Positions 34,759-46,252 are shown, counted from the first letter of the stretch. The stretch is DNA of 64,000 nucleotides from Orychophragmus violaceus (GCA_030180135.1 CM058239.1:59165246-59229245), one strand, 5' to 3'. Program-made: numbers and translations. Notes: a model not told the origin generated them from the letters alone.

Positions 34759-34773
34759 GCTCTGATACCAAAT
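34759..34773 (-). promoter_or_regulatory. LARD primer binding site
   Basis: The minus strand reads TTGGTATCAGAGCC next to the 5' LTR end, complementary to initiator-Met tRNA. It fixes the element's orientation. Confidence 0.88.
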
Positions 34774-36768
34774 TATAACACCCCGCTCCCGGCGAACTGG
34801 AACAGCGGCGTTAGGACGAGCGTTTACGCCCGCAAGCTAGCCGACATGTCCTCCCGTTGGTCCCAGGAGTCTTGCGCACGCTTCCTTCTGTTCAAAACCA
34901 CCAACTCGACTAGTAATATACTTCTGCTACAAGTGATGAAAGGCGAAGGAATGAGAAAGGAAGAGGGGTGAGTAATTGGGGAATTACTACGTGAGAACGA
35001 TTTGGACCAACCCAAAGCATACGACCCTTGCACGACTTAACGCCTAACCGAGAATTAAACGGCTGCAAGGAATATTATATGATACTTATATAATACACTA
35101 TATAAACACACAACAAGCAATGGAAGCATCGTGACCCCCCATAGCAGCATAAAGCCCGTACCCGACTCAGCCACGACACTAGTTCAAGCCACCGGGCTCG
35201 TAGAGACATATAGCTCGTACCCAACTTCCACCCGAACTTCACTCACATCACTCCGGCGTGCAGGCCCCTCACATCACTCTGGCGCGCAGGCCACAAATCA
35301 CTCAGTTGGGAGGGCGCGTCACACCCTCCTCTGACAGCTTTCCGGGCACGTGAATTCCCTCTCGGTATCAGAAATGTGCCCCACCACAGAAGCCCATTAC
35401 AGGCGCCTAACACAACAACTATCTCACACATCACCACACAAGTTTCCGGTTCACAGCCCTATCCGTTTTAACATGCCATCTAGGTTCTCAATCAGCACGC
35501 AATGCAGGTCGGTTATCGCAAGTCACAGAACACACAAGAACATCTAAAAACCTAACTTCATTATTAATTCACAAGGCAAGCTAGTTTATATATATATATA
35601 TATATGCCTGTGTATAAATATACATATAGGTATACAAATAGTTTAGTCGTGGGTGTGGGTTCATATGCTTCTTATAACCCTAGCGATACTATATTCAATC
35701 ATCAACACTTAGCACACAACAAGCAACGAAGCCAATTCAATCCTAACCTAGACATCCCGAAGCACAATAGTACGCATGACTCAAATTAGGACAAACCGCC
35801 TCACCTTGGCCAAAGAAGGGAAAAAGCGCAAATTGGGAATTCCAGTTGTCCGAATGGACTTCAGATCTGGAAAGAGCACGGAAAATAAGTGAGACAGGCT
35901 TTCGTTTTGTTCGGATTGGGTTAAGGACGGTCTTGTTATGGTCAATTAAAATTAACCAACCCTAACCAGATTAAACTGAACCAAACCGGTCAACCCGACC
36001 CGAACCGGTCAGCCCGACCCGACCTGGTCAACCCGACCCGACCCGATCAACCCGACCCGACATGGTCAATCCGAACCAACCTGGTCAACACGACCCATTC
36101 AACTCGAACCGACCCGGGAAACCCGACCCAAGCTAAACCTGGAAATTGAAAATTGAATTAGACCAAACCAAATACATATTCGTCATGAACATACACGTTT
36201 TAGAAAACAGATCATAACTTCCAAACTGTAAATCAGAATTGAGCGATTCTTACCTTTATAAAAAGCTGAAATCAAGGGCTTTCCAAAGTAAAATTGTGCG
36301 TTCCGTGGTTCCTTACGGATCAACGTAAAAACGCGATTCAATAATTCGGCCAGGAGTGCTCTGATTTTAGATATGTGTTTGTAAAAGTGTTAGATCTAAG
36401 AAACGAGAGTAGATCTCAGATCTAACACCACAGAGGATCAGATCTAGGAAAGGGAAAGAAGAAAAGGAGGAGAATCAATGGAGGACGAAGAATCACTTAT
36501 CCTGGGAGAAGAACGAAGAGAGATCCATGGAAGAGAAGGGAAGATCGGACGGAGGTGGCTCACCGAAGACGGCTGGCGACGGCTGGTGACTCGACGGACG
36601 AGCAGGGCTTCGCCGGAGATCTCCACATGCCTCTTCTCTCTTGGTGGATGTCTCTATTTATAAGAAAATAAAGAAAACCCTAGGGTTTTTGGAATGGGCT
36701 AATGGCTTTTTGGGCTTTTCTTCTTCTTTTTATAAAATTTTTAATTGGGCTGGTTTGAGTATGTTACA
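34774..36768 (-). repeat. LARD 5' LTR
   Basis: About 2.0 kb, starts TGTAACATACTCAAACC at 36768 and ends GGGGTGTTATA at 34774 (minus strand). It includes a CCGGTCAACCCGACC-type stretch at 35985-36125 and a short AT run at 35586-35604. An ORF of about 60 codons from 36478 is conserved in outline in the other LTR near 33446 but resembles nothing I know. Confidence 0.85.
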
Positions 36769-36951
36769 TTAAAATTCAATTTCTTTACTAAGGTGTCAAA
36801 TTGAGTGAATTTGTAAGGTAGAAAGAAACACTTGAAGAGAAGACGCACTTTTCGATGCGCTCAATAATAATAAGAGAAGTATTATCATATGATATCCAAT
36901 GGCTTTATACGGAGCAATAAATGAGTCTTTAATGTACTAAATTGATTTAGA

Positions 36952-36993
<42 letters not shown>

Positions 36994-37319
36994 GGCTCAC
37001 ATTTTTACTTTTCCCACGGTCTTCCACTTCAACAGCTTTCATTTTCCTACATGGCATTTTTTAGGATAAAACAATCACGAAACCTATCGCTTTCGGTTGA
37101 TTTAAGGCATTGTGGATCCATTTGGGTTGGGAAACATTGAACTATTCGATCCCAAGATTTTTCCACTAACCAAGCAGACAATATAGTGACGTAATGGTTC
37201 TTGTATATTAGATTCCATCTATTGAACTATTTCATAATGGTTTTTGTCTTTTAGGGTAAAGCTGAAAATTTGAAAAATATACAATTTGGATTTTGTGTTG
37301 ACAATGTCAACTATAAGTA
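36769..37319. other. unassigned AT-rich stretch
   Basis: No gene. Holds an (AT) run at 36955-36991. Confidence 0.5.
36955..36991. repeat. (AT)n microsatellite
   Basis: About 37 bp of pure AT repeat. Confidence 0.95.
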
Positions 37320-37324
37320 CTCCT

Positions 37325-38930
37325 GAACGATTCACAACAGCCTTGATCTATTGTAGACATGCTCTAGCGCAATGGAAACAACATCAAAATCAGAACTCTT
37401 AGCAAGCAATTCTTCAACTTCAGCAACGACTTCAAGCCGAGCTGGAAGAAGAATATTGGAAGGATCGTAGTGGAATACAATGGCTTGCACTAGGGGATCA
37501 CAATACTCGCCTTTTTCATGAAATGGTGAAACAGAGAAGAGGACTAAATCGCATAATCGCTCTTGAAGATGATACAAGAAAGATCATAATAGAGCAACAA
37601 GATCTTTAATAGCTTGCAAAAGACTATATACAACACCTCTTTTCCTCAACTGGACCAAGCATTCATCCCAATTTGATCTCAGGTATCCCCTGCTCTGTTA
37701 CTCAAGAAATAAACTTTGCGCTTATTAAACCTCTGGAATATGATGAACTGAAAAAGGCCTTATATGATATAAACCCATCTAAATCACCTGGACTAGATGG
37801 AATGAGTGCAGAATTCTTCCAACATCATTGGGAAACTGTTAAAGAATCTGTTTTTAACTATATCAACCATTTTTCAAGAAGGGGATCTGCCTCACCTAAT
37901 CAATCATACTCATATTTTAATCCCCAAAATAGAATCTCCAACCAAACTTAAAGACTTTCGGCCTATTAGCTTAGCCAATGTGGCTTACAAACTTATCTCT
38001 ATGGTTGCTAATAGGCTTAAAACTTGGCTTAATACCCTGATTTCACCCTTTCAATTAGCCTTCATTCATGGCAGATATATTACTGATAACTTGCTTATTG
38101 GTCAGGAGCTGATTAATTCTTTGCAAACTGGAAAACTCAAGCATGATTATATGACTATAAAGCTAGATAGTACTAAAGCTTTTTATCGCGTTGAATGGTG
38201 CTATGTTGATGCAGTTATGACAAGAATGGGTTTTCATGAAACTTGGAGGAAATGGATTCAATGCTGTCTCATTACAACAACTTATTCTGCCCTTCTCAAT
38301 GGTACTCCTACTCACAAGATTTACCCCCAACGAGGCATCCGTCAAGGTGATCCTTTATCACCTTATATATATCTTTTGTATACTGAAGGCTTATCTCGCC
38401 AGTTACAAGCCTATCATCGAAATAAACAATTTCAAGGCAATAAGCCAGCTCGAGAGAGTCCTGTCATGACTCATCTCTTATATGCAGATGATTCCCTCAT
38501 CTTCACACGAGCGACCAAGAAGGATGCAGAAAATCTTCAAAGAATTATGAAAATATATGAGAAAGCTTCGGGCCAACAAGTCAGCTACACAAAATCATCC
38601 TTACTATTCAGAAAAGGTACTCCCTCAGAAACTATCTCCACTATTGCGACATTCTTGGTATATCTCAGATTGGTGGCTTTGGGAAATATTTGGGATTACC
38701 TGAAAGTATAGGAAAAAATAGATCATATACCTTTGCTTATCTTCATCAGAGGATCAAAAACAAGTTGACTAGTTGGTACACTAAACTTCTTTTACCTGAA
38801 GGAAAAGAACTCCTCCTTAGATCCATAGTTACTGCCATACCTACATATGCCATGAGTTGTTTTCGTCTCCCCAAAAAACTCATTGTAAAAATCATGGCTG
38901 ATATTAGAAGGTTCTAGTGGTCAAATAGTC
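37325..38930 (+). pseudogene. LINE reverse transcriptase, broken
   Basis: Pre-RT linker (37325-37620) with WLALGDHNTRLFHEMVKQRR, then RT: PSKSPGLDGMSAEFFQHHWE (about 37770-37830), a frame change, KLKDFRPISLANVAYKLISM (about 37945-38000), HGRYITDNLLIGQELI, RQGDPLSPYIYLLYTEGLS, catalytic THLLYADDSLIFTRA (about 38470-38510), and ending KNKLTSWYTKLLLPEGKELL (38755-38815). Stops or frameshifts at about 37605, 37880, 38700 and 38917 make it non-functional. Its RT differs clearly from the LINE at 10041, so this is a separate lineage. Confidence 0.88.
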
Positions 38931-39273
38931 CAGATAGAAATAAAATTCACTGGATTGCTTGGAATAAAATAGTGGATGGCAAAACTTCAGGAGGTCTAGG
39001 AATACGAGACTTTCATGATTTCAATTTAGCCTTATTAGCAAAACAGGGATGTCACCTAATGTAAAATCCAAATAGCCTCTTAGCTAAAGTGTATCAATCA
39101 AAATATTTCCCTGGAAAAACCTTCCTTCAGGCTTCAGCATCTAGACATTCCAGTTATGCCTGGAAAAGCATTATAAGTGCAAAGTCTCTCCTTGAAAAGG
39201 GTATCAATAGAGCTGTTGGTAACATGAAGAATATAAATGTCTGGAGAGATCCATGGCTTCCCTTAAATCCTCC

Positions 39274-39317
<44 letters not shown>

Positions 39318-40558
39318 ACCTCCTCGACCAAGAAGCTCAGGCTATCAATTTAAACTAATGTTTCTAATCTCTTTATTTCAGGTACTTCCAGTTGGGATCG
39401 TCAAAAACTTTACACATATATAGTTCCTGAAGATGTCCAAGAGATCCTCAAAATTCAACCATCTACAACCGGAGTAAGTGATAACCTTACTTGGATACAC
39501 TCAAAGGAAGGATTTTATACTGTCAAAACATGATATCTTACTCAAAGGGAGCTTTCAAAAGCCTCACATCCTACCTCCATTACTCTGATCTCACCTAATA
39601 GACTTCATGTTTTCAAGGACATCTGGAAAATGCAAACACCACCAAAAATTAAATCTTCAGGTGGAAAGTAGCTCATAATAGTTTACATGTTGCATATCAG
39701 GTAAAACACAGAGGACTATAAGTGGACACCACATGTTATTTATGTGGAGAAGAAGAGGAGACAATAAATCATTTACTGTTCCAATGCAGAGTATCCCGTG
39801 AAATTTGGAGTCTTGCGCCAACAACTGCAGTCTGAGGTGACCTCCTTCATTCTCAAAAACTAACGGATAATTTGAAAACTTTTCTAAAGCAACAAAAGTT
39901 AAAGAAAGGATATTACTCCCTATTACCTTTCATTGGATGGAATATTTGGAAAGCTAAAAATGTATTGGTATATAACAATAGAAGGGAGAGTATCATACAT
40001 ATCATATCCAAGTCACTTGCTGAGATGAATAGATTGCAGCGTGCTATGCAGGAAGACAATAATGAACACCATAATGCCCACCAAACCGCTTTACTGAATT
40101 CCTCTCAACACAGAGCTAAAAAAAGAGAGGAAGCTTTTCAATGCGCAGCAGATTATATATGTTAACTGATGCTTCCTGGATCTCTGATGGCTCAAGTGCA
40201 GGTATCGCTTAGAGTTTATACGATAAAGAAGGACACCGGCTGCTCCAAGGATCATCAGCTATTCCACAAACTAGGTCAGTACTTGAAGCGGAGGTCACGA
40301 CACTTAAATATGCAGTACATGAGATTGTTAAATTGCGCTACACCAATGTGACATCCATGGGCGACTCTCACACTATATATGTTGCACTCTCCTCGCTTAC
40401 AAGTACAACTAAACAAGCATGTATATCGCATCACATCACCATTGTCGTACAAGATATAATTAAGCTCCTTCATCAACAACAATTTTCTTTTCAACATGTA
40501 CCCAGGATGGCGGTGACAAACGAAGATCACGATGCAAAACAAGAAAGACTTTGTAACT
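38930..40558 (+). pseudogene. LINE zf-RVT and RNase H region, broken
   Basis: Continues from RT: HWIAWNKIV and GGLGIRDFHDFNLALLAKQG (about 38950-39050), KSIISAKSLLEKG (about 39160-39200), the poly-C tract, a zf-RVT-like segment with CYLCGEEEETINHLLFQC (about 39735-39790), then an RNase H-like C-terminus with ASWISDGSSAG (about 40170) and ALSSLTSTTKQACI (about 40385-40425) to 40558. Several stops. The RNase H has the plant/archaeal-type start seen in some plant LINEs. Confidence 0.75.
39275..39316. repeat. poly-C homopolymer, 42 bases
   Basis: Unbroken run of C inside LINE coding sequence, read as poly-proline in the local frame. The flank CCTCCTCCCC suggests slippage expansion of a proline-codon seed. 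Confidence 0.9.
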
Positions 40559-40640
40559 AAGCTTATGTTGTAAAATATCAAACTCTGTAACTACTTTGAG
40601 AAATAAAATCATTTGGTTGCCGACTTAAAAAACTATTTTA

Positions 40641-41160
40641 CGGAATATATATACCATACAATGGTAATTTAGCTTATTACCTATTTCAAGTGTTAGAAAT
40701 TTAAACTTTTACGTAATGGTACGTGAATGGTGTCGATCGATTGGTACTGGTTTTCTTTCCCATTTGCTTCCACGTGTCCGTTTTATTTTTCTCTGGGCCT
40801 TACGATTTATGTTTAAACATCGGTAAGCCCATTTTCCAATAAGCCCAAATCGAAAACCCCTGTAAACTTTCCCATGTATCTTAACAGCCGCAGCATTGAA
40901 ATGGCGAGAGACCATAACCGAAGCTCCATTAGTTCACCAAACTTTTTCGAATCCCTTCCATGGAAAAACTGTGAACGCATCTCTGTTAAACTCATTCAAT
41001 TTTCCTTACTCATCCACATTTCAGACGTTTCAAATAAGTCTATATTTACCCACATAAATACATATGTATAGAACAACGAACCATCCTTGCCTCCTCCATA
41101 TTTCTTCTCTCTCAATATAACCAACCTGTTACGTCTCTATCTCGGAGGATAACACAAGCT
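40641..41160. other. probable host sequence upstream of callose synthase fragment
   Basis: No gene. Contains CACGTGTCC (about 40771), a G-box-like motif, and TATAAAT-like sequence, plus a lone CGATCG palindrome (40729-40742). Plausible promoter for the exon at 41161; not demonstrated. Confidence 0.35.
40729..40742. repeat. single CGATCG palindrome outside transposons
   Basis: GGTGTCGATCGATT, unpaired, in DNA I cannot assign to any element. Confidence 0.7.
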
Positions 41161-41300
41161 GTGATGATGATGATTGATCCTATCAAAGACGAGAGCATCA
41201 TTGATAGCGAGCTTGTGCCTTCGTCTCTTCCTTCTATTGCTCCGATTCTTCAAGTAGCTAATGATATTGACGATGATAACTTTGCTCTGTATGATTTTCT
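41161..41300 (+). pseudogene. callose synthase (GSL/CALS) first-exon fragment
   Basis: Callose synthases are very large plasma-membrane enzymes that make beta-1,3-glucan. The frame reads IDSELVPSSLPSIAPILQVA then NDIDDDN, matching the first exon of the CALS1-4 type (DSE-VPSSL-IAPILRVANE pattern). Identity ends at about 41280, near a possible GT donor (41290), where the family has an intron. Nothing downstream looks like later exons: the sequence runs into the LTR of a minus-strand copia. It could be a gene remnant cut by that insertion or a captured piece. Family call from memory, unverified by search. Confidence 0.6.
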
Positions 41301-41439
41301 CAACCTTTTTTTTCTCTCTCTCAAATCTCCAATCTTATACATTGGAAGGAGTTTACTACTTCCTATTCCTCTTGCTAATTAGGATTTGAATATTTCATTA
41401 GGAACTCAATTAATTCTGAAGTTACCAGACCTCCTACAG

Positions 41440-41925
41440 GTTTTTCTTGAAAACACAGAGAACACCTTGTACGAAGAATTTAAACTCTTTATTAAGAATC
41501 ACTTGAACAAATTACAAGATTCTTGTTCAATCAGTTTTGCACGAATTCACAGCAGTGAATCAAGACTGACCAATTCCTAATTACCCAAAAACCTTACCGT
41601 ACAACAACAGTTGCACACACTCATTTATTCACTCACCAAGAACCTTAGCTCGTATCAACTCGTGTATCACGCAACTAGATCTCTAAAAACGGCTAACCTA
41701 ATTTCATAACACCTCAATCCTTATATACTCGTCGATTCCCGAGTATCTATTGCTGCACAATCTTCTACTTCCATATCTTGATGATCCTCACGTATCTTCT
41801 GTTTCCTTAGTTTGAGATCCACGACATAAGCTGCTAACTTGTATTCCACGTCACGCCCTATATGTCATCCTCGTCATCATCTGAGTCACATGCGTACCAG
41901 CTCAGGCTCTTTGAGCTTTCAATCT
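41440..41925 (-). repeat. probable copia 3 3' LTR
   Basis: Follows the purine tract CAAAAAGGGAGAGA (minus strand, about 41939-41926), like the tract before SIRE LTRs. The inner edge is fair, the outer edge is a guess because no second LTR exists for comparison. Confidence 0.4.
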
Positions 41926-42189
41926 CTCCCTTTTTGTTTGAATGTGAGAATCAATTCAACCTGTTTCACAAGAACACTCAAGGCAATACACAACTAGTAG
42001 AATCATCAATGTGCCATCAGATTGTTAGACCAAATCATACTAAGATAAAACCACATTGTTTTAAAAACATAAAGTCTGCTTAACCACAGTCACACAACCG
42101 ATATACACAAGAGTCTACGCAAAAACGCAAAAGGCAAAAGACGCACTTAAGGTTCAAACAGAAACAGCCTAGAGGCAAAGTACAAATAA

Positions 42190-43663
42190 GCATTAATCAT
42201 CCCACTCAAAATGAGCACGATCTTCGTCACTGTCATTGGCTTCTCTTGTGTTTCTAGGATTCTCAGGATATCCTGGATACTCTTCCCCTGAATTGATAAT
42301 CACATTTGACAAAAACAAAATAGACACGCTTAACAAAGACAGTTGTAAGAATATACTATCAAGATAGAAATTTCTTACTGGCCAGACGACTCTTAATGGT
42401 GCGTAAGCTCTTAAGAGCTCTGTCAACGTCTCCTTCAAGATCCGGTGCCTGAGCATCTTCCTTGTTATCTCATCCACGACCAGCCTTTGGGTCAAGAGTA
42501 ATACTTATCGGATATCTCACTGGTGCACCATCAACAGAGTTGACATTCACATCTCTCTGGAAATAGATGATCTAAAAAATCAGTTTGGGAAAGATGATCC
42601 GTCTCTCTGACTATGGAGACTGTGCCATGTCCATAATCTGATCAAACACCAAACGTCCAAAGTTGAACGGTTTCTTTTGATGAAGCATGTAAAAGAATCT
42701 GGGCCTTTCCTTGACCAAGGTAGTCTTGTTAGAAGACGGAATCTAGTTCGAGCAGCACAACTTGTAAAGAACTTGGTACTTGGGCAGAAGATGCTTGAAT
42801 TGAACACCCTCCCATCGTTTGCGCCTTCCTCCAGTGAGCACATATACAACTTAATCAATACCTTCGTTATCCCAATCACTTGGATGCATCGTGTCTGAGG
42901 TAAGAAACATCCGATTGATGAGCTGAGGAGTGAACTCATACATCTCTCCTCGGACATACACAAAGTGAGAGTCTCCACGAGATTCTGAATCATCCAGGTT
43001 TGCCAAAAACTCCTTAACCAAACGAGGAGAGTAATAGGATACATGCAAAACCGTATAGATCAAACCTGCCTTCTAGATAAACTGTCTAACCTCAGAGAGC
43101 TTGGAATCTCCCAGTTAGAGCAGCTTCTGATCATGAAATGCCCAAGGCTTTAGCTGAGAATAGCGTTCCTTGGCCTGATTGGAGTAGTGTCGATAGCTGA
43201 GAGGTGGCTTATCCAGACGAAACAGCTCTTTATACTTGAAGTAGAGATCTGAGAACATTTGCTGATTCGCAGTAGAATGTTCTTCAAACTTCCAGTAGGG
43301 TTGCTTCATCAGTGGCAGAGAATCTTCTTCTTCTTCAAATTCTGACTCACTTACAGGTGAAGGAGAAGCTGGTTCCTTCCCGGAACGATGTGAGCGGTGA
43401 GAGTCCGTCTGAGAAGCTGCATGTTGAGGTGATTCAGTCGACCTTTTCTAGATTGGCTTGAATCGGCTATCGCATGGAGGAGAGCCACTTAATCGCCGAA
43501 TTGAATGCCGAGAAGCCTGAGAGGTGACTGGCTGAGATAGATCGACAGTGGATGTCACAGTGGTCGGTCGGTTAGCCTGGTTATGGCGGCGTTCAACTTC
43601 AATGGCCGCCGCCATGAGCTTCGTGGTCTGAGAGCGGGTCGAACGGCGAGGTGGTGTTGACAT
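42190..43663 (-). pseudogene. copia 3 env-like ORF, broken
   Basis: The third ORF of an env-carrying copia; function unknown. It starts MSTPPRRSTRSQTTKLMAAA at 43663, has a low-complexity Ser/Pro/Glu-rich part, then a conserved plant transposon protein region: LVKEFLANLDDSESRGDS, FVYVRGEMYEFTPQLINRMF (about 43020-42910) and, in another frame, HLLPKYQVLYKLCCSNW (about 42800-42750). In-frame stops at about 43448 and 43113 and a frameshift near 42850 disable it. I see no convincing signal peptide or membrane span at the start, so it may not be a true envelope. Confidence 0.6.
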
Positions 43664-43749
43664 TTGGAAGAACGATGGCAATGGGCAGAGATGGGTAATG
43701 AATCTAGGTCGACCACATAATGCGGCTGAGTAACACATACCCAAATTCC

Positions 43750-44735
43750 CTCGTCTTTATTTCAAACCTGCAACACCAATAACCCTAATGGGCCTAAAAG
43801 AAGTAACATTAGTTTCCCACAGATGGGCTTAATTGAGCCAAAATCCAAACAGACTAATTTTCGAATTCAGATTACTCGCCAAGCCATTTTCAAGACATGA
43901 GCAAGTATGCTACACAGAACCAAACCATGATATCAAAATCATTAAGCATCATTTGTCAGAAGTTAAGTGAGGGACCCAAGCTAAAACTTGCAAGTTCAAA
44001 ACAAAAGGCAAACGCAAATATTTACAGCTTCGGATTCATGAAACATAGTCGTTTTTTTCAGACCAGCAATGCACCCACATTGATTAGTTAATAACCACAT
44101 ACAAGACTGACAGAGATAGCTTTCCTTAGCCAAGGTGCTGACATCTCTATCACAAACACATGTTATTTTCTCACCACATAATACATACTGATTTCAGGTT
44201 AGGTGATTGTTCTGAACTGAACTATCCATATGCTTAACAGAGGAAGAGACTTAATCAATCGAATGGGGTGCTGGTTCAAGTATAGTGGACAGATTTTTCC
44301 AGCCGGGATGCTTTCATCCGAGAGTAATCACACAGTATTACATTAATTTCTCATAGTACATGACAATTTGGACAGCTTTTCTCAGCCGAGATGCTTTCAT
44401 CCGAAAGTAACCATTAAGTATTTATGCTTATATCCTAACACCCTTTCATTCGATTGACTTTTAAGCTCTTCTTGTCCACACCATTTACGGCTTTAATTTC
44501 TCACATTGAGATATAATTCAATCAACTCAATCCTCAATCAAGACAGTGATAAAATTCAAACTTAGACAGTTTTAGCAGCCTAGTTCAAACCGATTGTTTA
44601 TCACTTTAAGCCTAACAGGAAAGCATGGATTATGGAATATGATACCTATGTCTGATTGTCTCTCACGAGTTAAAGACTTTTATCCTGTGTGGCCCTGCTT
44701 TCTTAGTATACGACTCGTGTTCCCTACAATCCTGT
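43750..44735 (-). other. copia 3 spacer between pol and env-like ORF
   Basis: No coding seen. Contains two diverged copies of a ~40-bp block (44287-44328 and 44371-44410) with 'gatgctttcatccga'. Confidence 0.6.
44287..44410. repeat. duplicated ~40-bp block, 84 bp apart
   Basis: 'gacag.ttttt.c.cagccg.gatgctttcatccga.agtaa' appears twice. Function unknown. Confidence 0.7.
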
Positions 44736-44739
44736 TAAA

Positions 44740-45018
44740 TCAACAATCACACACTCCAAGAGCTTTCCGCAAGTGCAGAAAGCTGTTGAAATCAAGTGGT
44801 TTTGTGAATATATCAGCCAGCTGATCTTCAGACGATACATGCTTGATTACAGCTAGTTTCTCCTGAACTAAACCTCTAACAAAGTGATGTCTAATGTCGA
44901 TATGTTTGGTCCTCGAATGTTGTACATGATTCTTTGATAGATCAATTTCACTTTTATTATCAAAGTGTATCAAGAAAGAGTCAGTACTGATACCGTAATC
45001 ACTGAGCATTTGTTTCAT
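44740..45018 (-). pseudogene. copia 3 RNase H C-terminus
   Basis: Last part of copia pol: MKQMLSDYGISTDSFLIHFD, then KHIDIRHHFVRGLVQEKLAV and DQLADIFTKPLD, ending LRKALGVCDC and a stop. This is the standard copia RNase H end; the upstream half is at 54141-54346 across the Athila insertion. About ten codons between the halves are missing at the left Athila junction. Confidence 0.88.
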
Positions 45019-45020
45019 CC

Positions 45021-46228
45021 GTAATCATGGTTTTTACCGGTTTTATGCCATGATATAAGTCTGTTTTAGTGTCTTTTAGTGTTTCTTTAGAGTCTTTTGC
45101 AGGTCTTATTAGGTACACGTACATTTGGAGCAGAAGTGAAGATTTTGGAGCTATTTGGTGCACTTTGGAGATTTGACCCGAGAGGTTGTGTTCACTGTCC
45201 AGATTTGAGACCTGTGTCGATCGACGCACATCTGCATCGATCGATGCACAGCGAGTTGGGCCATATTCTCGGCGGTTTAATGAAGAATGCTAATATTGCA
45301 AAGATGCCTAGAAGTTTCAGATATTTACACAGAAGCCCCAAGTCGTGTTTTAGCTATTTAATTAGGTTTTTAACTTCAGTTTTAGGGACGCTATCATAAC
45401 TTAGAGCAGAGAGTTTTTAGAGCTTTTGGGGCTGATCTGATCCTGTACTACACTTTGTTTTGGAGAAGTTTTCGAACCCCTTTAATATTCTAATCTCTTT
45501 TATGATTTCTATTAATTCATTGATTATGTTTACATCATCCATGTCTGAGTAGTTTCATAGTTAGGTTTAGGGTTTCTCATAGGGATTTCATGACTTGCTA
45601 GATATAATTAATTCAGTTAGGGATTCACATCAATAGATGTTCTTCAAACTAAATTGTGTTTAATGCTAGTTCTAACCTGATCACTTAGAATCTAGATCTT
45701 AGGTTGCTAAATACGACACGACAGTGTGGTTTAGAATCTGAACTATTTAGGTTGAGCAATTTAATTACTCGCAAAGGAATTTGGTTTAATTAGATTGTGA
45801 ACATATCGAACTTGGAATTAAAGCTGGTTTAATCTGTTAGTAATTGCAAAGGAATTTGGATTGCTGCACTTAGACTTAGAGAATTCTCGCAACGACAGTT
45901 GGTTAATTCTATATCTGTGTTTGAGTTCTAGAACTGAGTTTAATTAGATCCTGACTGAATGATTTATCTGCTTGTCTGATTTCTTGAGAACGCCCTAGAC
46001 TTAGCGCCCTTAGTTTATTTGCTTACAACAACAACCTGCTACTTGTTTACTTTCTTGCTTACTCTTTTTAGTTATTCAATACAATTTGCTTTTTGCTTTC
46101 TCCTACTTTTAAACTATTTAGTTCTTAATCCTATCGTTGCCTAGAGTCCTCGTGGATTCGATCCCTAAGTACTACATTGATATACTGTGCACTTGCAGTT
46201 AGTATAGGGTAAAACTTTAGACCTGTCA
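45021..46228 (+). repeat. Athila 5' LTR
   Basis: About 1.2 kb, starts ...TCATGGTTTTTACCGG (the TGATATA of the other LTR is missing) and ends ACCTGTCA. Includes a CGATCG pair at 45213-45250. Confidence 0.9.
45213..45250. repeat. CGATCG pair (Athila 5' LTR)
   Basis: GTGTCGATCGACGCAC and GCATCGATCGATGCA, centres 45220 and 45240, 20 bp apart. The second is a perfect palindrome. Confidence 0.9.
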
Positions 46229-46234
46229 TGTTTT

Positions 46235-46252
46235 TGGCGCCGTTGCCGGGGA
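46235..46252 (+). promoter_or_regulatory. Athila primer binding site
   Basis: TGGCGCCGTTGCCGGGGA six bases after the LTR, the typical Athila primer site. Confidence 0.92.

Larger units (their letters stand above)
24503..36768 (-). mobile_element. LARD-type LTR element with nested copia
   Basis: Minus-strand element with two long terminal repeats: 5' LTR 34774-36768, 3' LTR 24503-25124 plus 32438-33726 (split by a copia). Outer ends are TGTAACA...TGTTACA. The primer site TTGGTATCAGAGCC abuts the 5' LTR and an AAGGGGGGAG tract (33731-33740) precedes the 3' LTR. The interior (33727-34773) is about 1 kb and has no gag or pol, so this is a large retrotransposon derivative that must borrow its proteins. 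The inner LTR ends read TA in place of TG/CA. I found no clean target duplication; ttaaaa occurs five bases from the left end and right at the right end. Confidence 0.8.
37320..40640 (+). mobile_element. 5'-truncated LINE with RNase H
   Basis: L1-type plant LINE lacking ORF1 and the endonuclease; it starts in the linker before RT. RT, zf-RVT and RNase H follow in order. The 3' end is near 40610-40640 (AAATAAAATC then a short A run), but I could not fix a target duplication. It carries a 42-base poly-C tract. Confidence 0.85.

Noticed and set aside
36478..36663. 61-codon frame conserved in outline in both LARD LTRs
   Set aside because: LTRs are duplicates, so conservation is not evidence of a gene; no known family.
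45097..45399. 100-codon frame present in both Athila LTRs (also 52945-53247)
   Set aside because: Duplicated only because LTRs are duplicated; it covers a palindrome pair and has no similarity that I recognise.
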